Assembly: GCA_032620915.1 (NCBI GenBank)
Contig: CP136052.1
Location: 1,712,501-1,776,500, forward strand
Source: Oscillospiraceae bacterium NTUH-002-81
GTDB taxonomy: Bacteria; Bacillota; Clostridia; Lachnospirales; Lachnospiraceae
Length of the DNA: 64,000 nt
Reading direction: 5' to 3'
This document shows, piece after piece, positions 35,182-44,061 of this stretch (positions are counted from its first letter, which is position 1; each line of letters begins with the position of its first letter). The translations under genes and the position numbers were made by a program. The notes under the pieces were generated by a model, which saw nothing but the letters and a program-made list of their open reading frames with translations, had not been told where the DNA came from and did not search any database.

Positions 35182-35321
35182 AGTGCCCGTTTTGCGGGTA
35201 TCGGATGCCTATCACGGCCCTGGAAGATGCCGAATGTCATGGCCTGATCATGAAATGTAAGGCCCGTAATTGTGGAAAAGAATTTGAAATCAAAATCAAA
35301 GAAGGTGATCAAATCAAGTAG
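35166..35321 (+). CDS. Com-like small zinc-finger protein
   Basis: This 51-residue protein has CPFCGY at the start and later Cys/His (ECHGLIMKCKARNCGKEFEI), as in Mu Com-like zinc ribbons. It starts within the end of the Gp15-type gene and precedes the tape measure; similar tiny genes in phages may bind mRNA to control translation. Function here unproven. Confidence 0.7.
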   Translation: MQKRVKCPFCGYRMPITALEDAECHGLIMKCKARNCGKEFEIKIKEGDQIK

Positions 35322-35373
35322 TGCCATTATGTGCCGATGATTATTGCCTCCTGCAAAAAGGAGATGGTACGCA

Positions 35374-37653
35374 TTGGCAAACGACGGAAACGTTAAAATT
35401 GGAGTAAAGCTTGATGATAAAGGCTTCAAGGAAGAGGTCTCCGGCCTGGGCAGTTTTGCCAAGAAAGGTTTTGGCGCGATTGGCAGCACGACGGTAGCAG
35501 TTGCGAAGCTTGCTGCAGGTGCTGTTACCGCAGCTACTGGGGTCATTGCCACCAGTCTTGGGGCGTCCGTAAAGGTGGGCGCAGCCTTTGAGGCGGAGAT
35601 GTCCAAGGTCTCGGCCATTTCCGGTGCTACCGGGGATGAGCTTTCGCAGCTGACAGAAAAAGCCAAGGAGATGGGCGCTGCCACAAAATTCAGTGCTTCC
35701 GAATCGGCACAGGCCATGGAGTACATGGCGATGGCCGGGTGGAAGACCACAGACATGCTTTCCGGCATTGAGGGCATCATGAACTTGGCAGCTGCTTCCG
35801 GTGAAGATCTGGCAACCACTTCGGATATTGTGACAGATGCATTGACGGCGTTCGGGCTGTCGGCGGCAGATTCCACGCATTTCGCAGATGTGCTGGCGCA
35901 GGCATCCAGCAACGCAAATACCAACGTTTCGCTGATGGGTGAAACATTTAAGTATGTTGCGCCGGTTGCCGGGGCGCTGGGATATTCTGCAGAAGATACA
36001 GCGGTGGCCATTGGATTGATGGCCAATGCCGGAATCAAAGGAAGCCAGGCAGGAACTGTTCTTAGAAGTATGATGTCCCGACTGGCAAAGCCGACAAAGG
36101 AAGTTCAGGGGGCAATGGACCGACTGGGTGTGTCTCTCACAGACAACCAGGGCAACATGAAGTCTCTGGATCAGATCATGCTGGATCTCCGGAAAGGGTT
36201 TTCCGGGCTTTCCGAAGCGGAGAGCGCCAATGTGGCAGCATCGCTGGCCGGGCAGGAAGCCATGTCCGGATTGTTGGCTATTGTCGGAGCGTCAGATGAT
36301 GATTTTGATAAATTAAAGCAGGCTATATATAACTGCGATGGGGCCTCAGCCCAGATGGCGGAGACCATGCAAAACAATCTGCAGGGTCAGCTTACAATTT
36401 TAAAATCCTCTGCAGAAGGGCTGGGTATAGAAATCTACGAATCCATCCAGGAACCTTTGACGGGATTTGCACAGCTTGGCATTGATGCTATCAATGAGCT
36501 GACAGACGCGTTTAAATCTGGCGGTGTGGAGGGACTTGTTTCCGCAGGCGGAGAATTAATTGGTAACCTGATCACCGGCGCAGTGGAGCAGCTGCCGAAT
36601 GTATTGGCGCTGGCAACTTCGTTGCTGAGCTCTATTATTTCCGGTATTGCATCCGGCATGCCGCAGATCTTAGCTGCAGGTCAGCAGCTGGTATCCGATC
36701 TGATTACTGGTGTGGTGGAACAGTTGCCGCAGCTGGTACCGGTTGCATTGCAGATGCTGCTGACATTTGCGCAGGGAATTATAGACAATTTGCCATCCGT
36801 TCTGGATGCTGGTATACAGATTATTCTGGCGTTGGTACAGGGCATTGCAAATTCACTGCCCACGCTCATCGAGCAGGTACCGCGGCTGATCAATAGTTTC
36901 ACCGCGGCTGTGTACGGGGCGCTGCCGAAAATCCTGGCTGCAGGCGTGCAGATTCTGATCACACTTGGCCGAGGTATCATCAGCAGCATCCCGACGATCA
37001 TTGCCAACGCCGGAGAGATTGTACAGGCAATCCTGAATACAATTTCTCTGCTGAATTTGTTCAGTACAGGCGCGAACATTATCAAGGGTTTGGGTTCTGG
37101 TCTGAGATCCATGTTTTCCAGTATTGGCAGTGCAGTGCGAGATTTGATCCAGCAGATCAAAAATCCGTTTAATATTGACTGGTCAAGCATTGGCAGCAAT
37201 ATCATCAAGGGTATTGTAAATGGATTGAAGAACGGCATCGGCGCAGTGGTCAATGCGGCCAAGAGCGTGGCGAAAGCGGCGCTGAATGCCGCCAAGAGCT
37301 TTCTGGGCATTCATTCCCCATCCAAGGTTATGCGGGACGTGATTGGTCGGAATATGGTCGCTGGTATCAATGTCGGCATTGAGGATGAGACGCCGGGACT
37401 GGAAAAAGTGTCCAGACAGAGTGCATCCCGGGCAGTGGAAGCTATGCAGGACGGTGCGTACCGAAAAGCTGAGGCTGCCGGGGCAGAGGCAACGGAGAAA
37501 TACAGTCCTGGCGAACCGGATGATAACGGGGAGCAGCCAGATGGCAGATCGAGACGGTGGCGCGTGGAAGTGCCGGTATATCTGGATGGCCGGGAGATGG
37601 CCAGGGGAATGGCAGAATTTACCAATGAGCAGTTAGCATGGGAGGGATTATAA
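35374..37653 (+). CDS. Tail tape measure protein
   Basis: This 759-residue protein sets tail length. It begins at TTG 35374, placed after AAAAAGGAG. Features: GAVTAATGVIATSLGASVKVGAAFEAEMSKV, the TP901-type core (TKFSASESAQAMEYMAMAGW), hydrophobic helices across 430-600 made of repeated Q-L-P-x-L/V-L units (36.5-37.0 kb), and a C-terminal FLGIHSPSKVMRD motif common in these proteins. Size predicts a tail of roughly 100 nm, by the usual 1.5 Å per residue rule. Confidence 0.92.
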   Translation: MANDGNVKIGVKLDDKGFKEEVSGLGSFAKKGFGAIGSTTVAVAKLAAGAVTAATGVIATSLGASVKVGAAFEAEMSKVSAISGATGDELSQLTEKAKEMGAATKFSASESAQAMEYMAMAGWKTTDMLSGIEGIMNLAAASGEDLATTSDIVTDALTAFGLSAADSTHFADVLAQASSNANTNVSLMGETFKYVAPVAGALGYSAEDTAVAIGLMANAGIKGSQAGTVLRSMMSRLAKPTKEVQGAMDRLGVSLTDNQGNMKSLDQIMLDLRKGFSGLSEAESANVAASLAGQEAMSGLLAIVGASDDDFDKLKQAIYNCDGASAQMAETMQNNLQGQLTILKSSAEGLGIEIYESIQEPLTGFAQLGIDAINELTDAFKSGGVEGLVSAGGELIGNLITGAVEQLPNVLALATSLLSSIISGIASGMPQILAAGQQLVSDLITGVVEQLPQLVPVALQMLLTFAQGIIDNLPSVLDAGIQIILALVQGIANSLPTLIEQVPRLINSFTAAVYGALPKILAAGVQILITLGRGIISSIPTIIANAGEIVQAILNTISLLNLFSTGANIIKGLGSGLRSMFSSIGSAVRDLIQQIKNPFNIDWSSIGSNIIKGIVNGLKNGIGAVVNAAKSVAKAALNAAKSFLGIHSPSKVMRDVIGRNMVAGINVGIEDETPGLEKVSRQSASRAVEAMQDGAYRKAEAAGAEATEKYSPGEPDDNGEQPDGRSRRWRVEVPVYLDGREMARGMAEFTNEQLAWEGL

Positions 37654-37654
37654 A

Positions 37655-38311
37655 TTGTTTGTCAATAATGTACCCATATCGGAATACAACGCTATGCTGC
37701 AGCAAGATTACAGTGTGTCCGGGACGGAGATCAATTCCTCCTATGCGGATAATGGCCGGTCTTTGGTTTTACTTGGTCAAAAGATCGGCCTGAAGACCCT
37801 TACGGTTAAGTTGACTTTCTTCGGAAAGACCAGCGACGAAACGTACACGCGGTATTCTATGTTCTGTGCAAGCTTGCTGGGCGTTCTGGAGCTGATTATG
37901 CCGGATGAAAAGCGATACCGGTGCATTTTAACCTCCGTGGGTGCTGAAACGTATGTGACGGAAGGTGTCATGGACGCAACGTTCTCTTTTGTTGGATACA
38001 AGCACGGCGCGCTGCAGACCGTGATGGGAAGCAGGCTGTTTTGCGAGAGCACGCTTCCGAAAACGGATTGCATCCTGACTGCAACAGTGGGATCATCTGG
38101 GGAAAATTATAGGCTGGGAACAGTGACTTTTCCCTCGGTGACAGCAGGGGAAGTTTTAAAAGTGGACGGAATTACCAAGCGGATTCTGGTCAATGGCGTA
38201 CCGGCAGCGCAGCGGGCAGAGTGGCTGCAATTTCCGTATCTGGTGCCGGGCATCAACAATATTGACTGCAAAGATTCGGTTACCACAGAGTATTATCCTG
38301 CGTATTTTTAA
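37655..38311 (+). CDS. Distal tail (Dit-like) protein
   Basis: This 218-residue beta-rich protein starts at TTG 37655 right after GGGAGGATTATAAA. It lies between the tape measure and Tal gene, the fixed Dit position. It forms the hub at the tail tip. Two adjacent TTG starts in the tail operon suggest start codons lower expression here. Confidence 0.8.
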   Translation: MFVNNVPISEYNAMLQQDYSVSGTEINSSYADNGRSLVLLGQKIGLKTLTVKLTFFGKTSDETYTRYSMFCASLLGVLELIMPDEKRYRCILTSVGAETYVTEGVMDATFSFVGYKHGALQTVMGSRLFCESTLPKTDCILTATVGSSGENYRLGTVTFPSVTAGEVLKVDGITKRILVNGVPAAQRAEWLQFPYLVPGINNIDCKDSVTTEYYPAYF

Positions 38312-38323
38312 GGCGGTGATAAA

Positions 38324-40561
38324 GTGTTAAAGCTTTTAAACGGGGCAGACAACCCCGTTTTGAATATTGATGATTTTTACATAGACGAGCTCTGGTCCGG
38401 TCTGGATGAGCTTGTTTTTGATATTCCGGTGGAGGATCCGGCTTACAAGGCGATCCTGGAAGAAGCTGTCATTGAATATGAGCAGCCATATCTGGTAAAG
38501 GCCATTGATGCCGGAAAAACACAGGCGAAAATCAAGTGTCAGCTGAATCTTGATGCTTTAAAGGCAGACATGCGTGTGCCGTATGCCAATGACAGCGATA
38601 CGGTGGCCGGGACAATAGAAGGGGTGCTGCCATCCGGGTGGACGGTGGTGGATCATTCTTATATCAATAACAGGCGCACGATCAAATTGGATGCAGGGAC
38701 GCCGCTGGATGTGATTCAGGAGTGTGCAAGCACTTACAGTGTGGTGATCCGGTATGATGTCAAGCATAAGCAAGTGCACATCTGGGATCCGGATGCGTTT
38801 GTACCGCTGGGCGCTTTTGCGTCCCGGGATCTGAACCTGAAGGAAGTAAATTACAAAGGCAAGAGTTCCAGTTTTGCTACCCGCTTGTATGGATACGGAA
38901 AGGACGGCATGTCTGTGGCATCCATCAATGACGGAAGTCCCTATGTGGAAGATCATACTTATTCCGACAAGGTGATATCTGTCTATTGGAAAGATGAACG
39001 GTATACCATCGTTGAGAATCTGCTGGCTGATATGAAAAAGAAGCTGAAGGAGCTGGCGGTGCCGGAAATATCGTATTCCTGCGACGTGCTGGATCTGGCC
39101 AAAACAAATCCGGAACTGTATGGGCATCAGAATTTTGCACTCATGCAGGTGATCCGGCTGGTGGACGACATCAAGGGGATAACCATCAATCACCAGATTG
39201 TGCAATATCGCCGGTATCCATTTTATCCGGAGAAAAATGTGGTGACGCTGTCAACGGTAGCACCGAAGATTATGAGCACGGTCAAGCAGTTGGAGTATAA
39301 CCAGGACAATCCGTCCAGCCCCTTCCGGAGACAGATGCAGGCTGCCATTGACAATGCAACGACGAGGATCAGTCTGGCAGAGAAGGGCTATGTTGTATTG
39401 CCGAAGGATGCAGACGGGAACGTGACGGAGCTTCTGATCATGGACAAGCCCAACAAGGAAACCGCGACAAAAGTCTGGCGCTGGAACATGGGTGGCCTAG
39501 GATACAGTGGCAACGGATACAATGGACCGTATGGCACGGCCATCACTATGGACGGTGCAATCGTGGCCAATTACATCACCGTGGGCACCATGTCCTGTGA
39601 TCGGATCCGGGGCGGGACCCTGATCCTGGGCGGCGCTTCCAATGGGAATGGTACGTTTTACCTGCGGGATGCCGGCAACCAGAACATTGCCATCATGGAC
39701 AATACCGGGTTGAAAATGTTTAAGGGCAGCATCAATCTGGCAGATAAGTTTATCGTATCCAGTGAAGGAAAGCTGCAGGCCACAGATGCCACAATTACGG
39801 GCAGCATAACGGCCAACACCGGGTACATCGGCGGCACCGGCGGATTTGTGATCGCTGCAGGGAAACTTTATTCCGGCGGGAAAACAGCGCTGGGATACAA
39901 TTCAGACGGCGTTTACCTGGGCGTGGAGGGCATTGCCCTGGGACAGGTGGAAAACGGTGTGTCCATGTTCGAGGTGGACAAGGCTGGGACTGCAGTTATG
40001 CGTAAAGCCTACGTCATCGGCAACGGTCTTCTATTCGAACCGGGCGGCGGCATCTCTACGGACTACAGCAGCTATGCGCAGTTCCAGGTATTGTCAAATG
40101 GGCAGGATGTGATGGTCAATGCGGTGGATGGCAACCTGATGCTGGGACCTTATAACACCTATGAAGTGCATTGCGGTGCCACGCTGTATGACGAGAATGG
40201 CCGGGAGGTGAAAGGCACAACGGCATCAGATCGGCGGTTGAAGAGATCTATCCGCAGGCTGGACAGAGAGAAGGCATACGACTTTATTCTGCATCTGGCT
40301 CCGGCGGAATATCGCTACCGGAAAAATGCGGTAAAAAAAGATTTCGACCGCTACCACCACGGGTTTATCGCTCAGGATCTAAAGGATGCTATGTATGCGG
40401 ACTGGGCGGTGGTGGATGAGTTTGTTCTACCGGGCAAGAGGAAACAAAAGAGATATTGCCTGGAATATGATGAGCTGCTTGCCGATATGGTGGCAGCATT
40501 CCAGTTTTTAAGTGAAAGGGTGGATGATTTATATGGAAAAACCAGTAACAGTTGCGCTTGA
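38324..40561 (+). CDS. Tal-like tail protein with S74 C-terminal chaperone
   Basis: This 745-residue protein starts at GTG 38324. The first 380 residues match prophage endopeptidase-tail/Tal proteins, with no clear lytic motif. A collagen-like/beta-helix middle follows (LILGGASNGNGTFYLRD, GSITANTGYIGGTGGF). The C-terminus carries an intramolecular chaperone, Peptidase_S74: TASDRRLKRSIRRLD with the catalytic Ser/Lys. S74 domains help fold trimeric fibres and then cut themselves off. So the protein is both hub and spike. Confidence 0.85.
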   Translation: MLKLLNGADNPVLNIDDFYIDELWSGLDELVFDIPVEDPAYKAILEEAVIEYEQPYLVKAIDAGKTQAKIKCQLNLDALKADMRVPYANDSDTVAGTIEGVLPSGWTVVDHSYINNRRTIKLDAGTPLDVIQECASTYSVVIRYDVKHKQVHIWDPDAFVPLGAFASRDLNLKEVNYKGKSSSFATRLYGYGKDGMSVASINDGSPYVEDHTYSDKVISVYWKDERYTIVENLLADMKKKLKELAVPEISYSCDVLDLAKTNPELYGHQNFALMQVIRLVDDIKGITINHQIVQYRRYPFYPEKNVVTLSTVAPKIMSTVKQLEYNQDNPSSPFRRQMQAAIDNATTRISLAEKGYVVLPKDADGNVTELLIMDKPNKETATKVWRWNMGGLGYSGNGYNGPYGTAITMDGAIVANYITVGTMSCDRIRGGTLILGGASNGNGTFYLRDAGNQNIAIMDNTGLKMFKGSINLADKFIVSSEGKLQATDATITGSITANTGYIGGTGGFVIAAGKLYSGGKTALGYNSDGVYLGVEGIALGQVENGVSMFEVDKAGTAVMRKAYVIGNGLLFEPGGGISTDYSSYAQFQVLSNGQDVMVNAVDGNLMLGPYNTYEVHCGATLYDENGREVKGTTASDRRLKRSIRRLDREKAYDFILHLAPAEYRYRKNAVKKDFDRYHHGFIAQDLKDAMYADWAVVDEFVLPGKRKQKRYCLEYDELLADMVAAFQFLSERVDDLYGKTSNSCA

Positions 40562-40766
40562 TGATATGCGGCGTGCTGTGTGGCGGGAGATCAATGCTGC
40601 GCAGCTTCCGGCCACAATCCTGGAACCGGTACTTGCCGGCATCCACAGGGAGCTTTCTGCGGCGGCGCAGCAGGAGCTGGCCTGTGACCGGCGAAGCTAC
40701 GAGGCAGAACTGGAAAAGGAAAAGAAGGAGGCAGCGGATGAAGATAAGAACCGAGGTAACGGTTGA
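40533..40766 (+). CDS. Small helical tail-region protein
   Basis: This 77-residue protein is helical and Ala/Glu/Lys-rich. The ATG at 40533 overlaps the end of the Tal gene and its own end overlaps the next gene, so translation is coupled in series. No family recognised. Confidence 0.55.
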   Translation: MEKPVTVALDDMRRAVWREINAAQLPATILEPVLAGIHRELSAAAQQELACDRRSYEAELEKEKKEAADEDKNRGNG

Positions 40767-41448
40767 CCTTATGCAGCCGGATCCACTGCCCGTCGTAAAG
40801 GCCAAGCAGGGGGATAGTTGCCGGGAGGTTGCGGTTACGTTAAAGGCTGACAGCTCCATTGTCATCCCGGATGCGGTACCAAAAATCTATATCAAGAAAC
40901 CGGACGGCACAAAGATCTACAACGTCTGCACCATGGACGGGGAGAAAGTGGTTGTGCCTCTTCGGACGCAGTCTCTGGCGGTGGCCGGGGAGGCAGAGGC
41001 GGAGATACAGATCATTGATGCGGACGGTGTCTTGTCCACGCCGATCTTCCGGCTGTTGGTGTATCCGAGCAACATCGACAACGAGGCCATCGAAAGCTTA
41101 GATGAATTCACGGCCTTGCAGAAATCTTTACAAGAGTTGGAAGCAATCAAGAAAACCGTCCAGAAGGGAGAGAAGGGTGACCGCTCCACCATAAAAGTTG
41201 GAAAAGTAACGACCAGTGATCCCGGTGGCGAAGCAAAGGTGACCAACAGCGGCACCAACACGGACGCGATATTTGATTTCGCAATCCCGCGGGGCGCCAC
41301 GGGGCCAAAAGGTGAACCAGGCGGGGATGCAGCAAATACAAATTTTGACGATACAACAGCAGGTCTGGGAGTGACCAATGTGCAGGAGGCAATAGAGCTT
41401 CTGGCACGGTCAATGTCAAGAGCTATCATTACATCGGGCGAAGTATAA
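40738..41448 (+). CDS. BppU-like baseplate protein
   Basis: This 236-residue protein starts at 40738 after AAAAGGAGGCAGCGG. Residues 1-115 resemble BppU N-terminal domains (beta sandwich with GDSCREVAVTLKAD). A coiled coil follows, then a short collagen-like GATGPKGEPGG. The C-terminal FDDTTAGLGVTNVQEAIELL is a common linker to receptor-binding parts. It joins the fibre below to the tail tip. Confidence 0.75.
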   Translation: MKIRTEVTVDLMQPDPLPVVKAKQGDSCREVAVTLKADSSIVIPDAVPKIYIKKPDGTKIYNVCTMDGEKVVVPLRTQSLAVAGEAEAEIQIIDADGVLSTPIFRLLVYPSNIDNEAIESLDEFTALQKSLQELEAIKKTVQKGEKGDRSTIKVGKVTTSDPGGEAKVTNSGTNTDAIFDFAIPRGATGPKGEPGGDAANTNFDDTTAGLGVTNVQEAIELLARSMSRAIITSGEV

Positions 41449-41463
41449 AGGAGATGAGCGATT

Positions 41464-41997
41464 ATGGCAAATAACGTTTTGGGAACAAAAATTACAGATC
41501 TGGAAGAAGCCCAGGCGGAGGGCTTGACGGACGATGCGCTGTTGATCGTGGAGCCGGAGACACAGCCAACGAAACGAAGCAAGTTAAGTACATTTTTTGC
41601 GTGGGTGAAGGGTAAGCTGGCGGCTTGGATCCTGAGCAGCTACGATGAGGTCATGGCGGCCACGGAGGCCGGATATCTGGTGGATGCACTGGCAATCAAG
41701 GGCGGTTTCGCGCAGCTAAACACGAATATTGCCACGACCAAAGACAGTGCTATAAAGGTAAAAACTACTTACAAAGCATACTCGGCGCCGGCTGGTAAAA
41801 CAGTGCTTTTTACCCCAGGGGATGCTGACTTTTCAGGAGGCACTGTTTTATGCGTCATCCCAGAATTGGTGGCGGCATCTGCCGGATGGGATAACACGAT
41901 AATAAGCATCGGCACAAGCGACGATGGTAAAAGCATACGCTTATATTCTTCGGTCAATCAGAACCTGTACGTCAGGGCGATCTTTTTATATATTTAA
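41464..41997 (+). CDS. Tail fibre, expressed form (constant start + cassette A)
   Basis: This 177-residue protein has a constant N-terminus of 85 residues (LGTKITDLEEAQAEGLTDDA, KGGFAQL) and a variable C-terminus that begins exactly at the site-1 repeat in codons AAC ACG AAT ATT (41719-41730). Cassette A covers 92 residues (ATTKDSAIKVKTTYKAYSAP... to IFLYI). Cassette B is encoded on the opposite strand immediately after its stop codon. The C-terminal domain is beta-rich and should contact the host surface. GGAGATGAGCGATT precedes the ATG. Confidence 0.8.
   Translation: MANNVLGTKITDLEEAQAEGLTDDALLIVEPETQPTKRSKLSTFFAWVKGKLAAWILSSYDEVMAATEAGYLVDALAIKGGFAQLNTNIATTKDSAIKVKTTYKAYSAPAGKTVLFTPGDADFSGGTVLCVIPELVAASAGWDNTIISIGTSDDGKSIRLYSSVNQNLYVRAIFLYI
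41718..41732 (+). repeat. Fibre recombination site 1
   Basis: AAACACGAATATTGC, inside the fibre gene and read in frame as N-T-N-I. It is identical, in inverted orientation, to site 2. Confidence 0.8.
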
Positions 41998-42267
41998 TCA
42001 TGCGTCAAAATTGATTGTCTTGGTGTAAGTCCTGCCATCAATGTAAACATCCACAGACAGTTTCCAGGGCGTGCCGCTGTAATCCACTTTAAGGTTTGTG
42101 ATTTTGTTATTTGTACTGCTGTCTGCATTATTGGGCACCAGATCAAACATAGTAGTATCTGCCACGCGCATCCGAGCGATGTTCCGCCCGAATGGTCTAA
42201 AGTCAAAATCTATTTTCTGGCCACTTGAAAATCCTTTAAGTGATGTTTTGTTTGCAATATTCGTGTT
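41998..42267 (-). pseudogene. Silent fibre C-terminal cassette B
   Basis: On the minus strand, 89 codons run from N-T-N-I in site 2 to a TGA at 41998, encoding ANKTSLKGFSSGQKIDFDFR... to YTKTINFDA. There is no start codon or ribosome site of its own. The stop directly abuts cassette A's stop. Inversion between sites 1 and 2 would place it in frame behind the constant region. Beta-rich; resembles receptor-binding tips. Confidence 0.75.
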
Positions 42268-42268
42268 T
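42254..42268 (-). repeat. Fibre recombination site 2
   Basis: The inverse complement of site 1 over all 15 bp; flanked by CG so that the minus strand reads CGAAACACGAATATTGC. Confidence 0.8.
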
Positions 42269-42321
42269 CGATGTTTAATGCCCGCAGGCTTATAATAAAG
42301 CCAAAAACGGAGGACGGAGAC

Positions 42322-43311
42322 ATGGATATCAGATCACAGGTGATTGATGAAGTATTGCAGGCGCTGGGAGGCATTGCACAAGATGTATTGCGGCGGGTGG
42401 AAGATGCGATAACGATCTGCCTAAATAGGTATGAGCTGCAGGAGCGGTGCACAGAGCTGACGGAAGCAATCGTCAGGAGAGACTACCTGAGTATGTACTT
42501 GGCCACGCTGCGGATGGAGGGCAAGGCCGAGAGCACGCTTGATCAGTACGGACGTCATATTCGGATGCTGCTGGCGTTTTCAGGTAAACCAGAAGAGGAG
42601 ATATCACTGTATGATTTACGGTATTATTTGGCATGTTATAAGCGCGTGCGCAAGGTTGCCAACAACACGTTGGACAATGTGCGGCGGTACATCAGGGCGT
42701 ATTTTAAATGGTTGGCGGCGGAGGGCCACATACAGAGGGATCCAGCGGCGGCACTTAAGATGATCCACAGCCAGAAAAAGGTAAAGAGAGATCTCAGTGC
42801 CGTGGAGTTGGAACGGATCAGGAACGCCTGTAAAACAAAGCGGGACATTGCCTTGGTAGAGTTTTTATACGCAACCGGTACGAGAGTATCGGAAGTGGTG
42901 GCTTTGAATATTTTGGATGTGGATTTCGAGCGGCTAGAGGTGCGTGTGCTTGGCAAGGGAAACAAGGAGCGGATTGTGTATATAACGGAGCGCTGTGCCA
43001 TGTATTTGCGGGAATATCTGCAGAGCAGATCTGATGCCGGAGAATCATTGTTTGTATCCATGAGAGCGGCCAAACGTTTGCAAAAGGCGGGGATTGAGAG
43101 AGTAATCCGCGACCTGGGCCGCAGGGCCGGGGTGAGTAATGTGCATCCGCATCGGTACCGCCGGACAATGGCCACGCACTTGATCAATCGTGGCTGCAAT
43201 ATACAGGACGTGCAGCAGCTGCTGGGCCACGAATCCATCAGTACCACGCAGATCTATTATGTGTACAGCCGTAATACTGTTAAAGCTGCGTATCAAAAGT
43301 ATGCTGCATAA
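42322..43311 (+). CDS. Tyrosine recombinase of the fibre inversion locus
   Basis: This 329-residue protein starts at 42322 after GGAGGACGGAGAC. A core-binding domain (about 55-140) precedes the catalytic domain with Arg in ATGTRVSEVV, H-x-x-R in HPHRYRRTMATHL, and LGHESISTTQIYYVY with the nucleophile Tyr. It is not the prophage integrase, which is the serine enzyme at the left end. Placement between two pairs of oppositely oriented cassettes points to a shufflon/invertase role. It lies within the segment that sites 1-4 or 2-3 would invert. Confidence 0.88.
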   Translation: MDIRSQVIDEVLQALGGIAQDVLRRVEDAITICLNRYELQERCTELTEAIVRRDYLSMYLATLRMEGKAESTLDQYGRHIRMLLAFSGKPEEEISLYDLRYYLACYKRVRKVANNTLDNVRRYIRAYFKWLAAEGHIQRDPAAALKMIHSQKKVKRDLSAVELERIRNACKTKRDIALVEFLYATGTRVSEVVALNILDVDFERLEVRVLGKGNKERIVYITERCAMYLREYLQSRSDAGESLFVSMRAAKRLQKAGIERVIRDLGRRAGVSNVHPHRYRRTMATHLINRGCNIQDVQQLLGHESISTTQIYYVYSRNTVKAAYQKYAA

Positions 43312-43325
43312 GTAATTTAAAACAA

Positions 43326-43375
43326 GTACAGGAGACGTCTGGCAGTGTCAGGCGCTTTTGTTGTGCCTTTTTGCA
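43326..43375 (+). terminator. Hairpin after the recombinase gene
   Basis: CGTCTG and CAGGCG pair around a short loop, followed by TTTTGTTGTGCCTTTTT. Likely stops recombinase transcription before cassette C. Confidence 0.45.
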
Positions 43376-43401
43376 ACCGAGGAACCTTGAAAAGAGAATA
43401 T

Positions 43402-43412
43402 CGAAACACGAA
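43402..43412 (+). repeat. Fibre recombination site 3
   Basis: CGAAACACGAA, same orientation as site 1; together with A-T before it, it matches site 2 over 13 bp but then reads ATTATC rather than TATTGC. It gives the conserved part of all four sites. Confidence 0.7.
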
Positions 43413-43728
43413 ATTATCTACCGTATCAAAGCAGTATACCGGAGGATTATTGGCAGGAACAATGTATGCTGATAGGATTGGAAATGTCGTATCAGTAAAT
43501 TATACGGGCGATATCACTAGAGCTCCTGCAGGTGAAACAACTATTGCCACGTTGGATGCACCATTTCGCCCAATGCGACGGGCCATTGTTGCATCCAGCC
43601 GCAATTCCGACTATCAGATCACAGTGTTTCCAGATGGGCGAGTGGCCTTATACAATTATGGTTCCGCTTATAGTGGAACCTCTATTTGCAGGTTTGGTTT
43701 TACCTATTTGACGGATTCTTCATTTTAA
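43405..43728 (+). pseudogene. Silent fibre C-terminal cassette C
   Basis: A frame of 107 residues from N-T-K in site 3 (KLSTVSKQYTGGLLAGTMYA... to FTYLTDSSF). An open frame extends upstream to 43345 but shows no ribosome site and reads unlike the fibre, so this is taken as a cassette without its own start. It needs two inversions to be joined to the constant region. Contains GDITRAPAGETTIATL, as in receptor-binding tips. Confidence 0.7.
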
Positions 43729-44039
43729 TACACACCATATACGGTTAAAACGCGTCCTGTGGTTCCAGATACTCTAGCTGCCTGCAGCCGTGTTTTATTT
43801 TCCCATCTCAACTGGAAACGATCCGTTGACAGCCAAGAATTATATCCAGTATTGCAGGATGATCGAAATAATTCTATTGGTACAAAAGCTTGTCTGTATA
43901 TAGACACTCCATCTGCATATTGTTCTACAACATACAAGTATCGATATTTGCTCATGTCTGATACTGTATAGCTTGACTGTTCGGTGCCGGAGTAGGACAG
44001 CAGCTTATCATAAGTTCCATGCTTGCCAATATTCGTGTT
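43725..44039 (-). pseudogene. Silent fibre C-terminal cassette D
   Basis: On the minus strand, 104 codons from N-T-N-I in site 4 (GKHGTYDKLLSYSGTEQSSY... to GRVLTVYGVY) with no start of its own. Its stop codon overlaps that of cassette C. Inversion between sites 1 and 4 would fuse it in frame to the constant region. Beta-rich, Tyr-rich tip type. Confidence 0.75.
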
Positions 44040-44042
44040 TCG
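44027..44042 (-). repeat. Fibre recombination site 4
   Basis: CAATATTCGTGTTTCG; on the minus strand CGAAACACGAATATTG, identical to site 2 over this length and inverted relative to sites 1 and 3. Confidence 0.8.
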
Positions 44043-44061
44043 GTTCGGAAAGGATGAAGAA

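Noticed and set aside
42322..43311. Tyrosine recombinase as the prophage integrase
   Set aside because: It is far from both ends, within the fibre locus, while a large serine recombinase lies 47 bp from attL and attP symmetry suits a serine enzyme.
41464..44042. Diversity-generating retroelement for fibre variation
   Set aside because: No reverse transcriptase gene and no template/variable repeat with A-specific changes. The inverted repeats and tyrosine recombinase explain the structure better.
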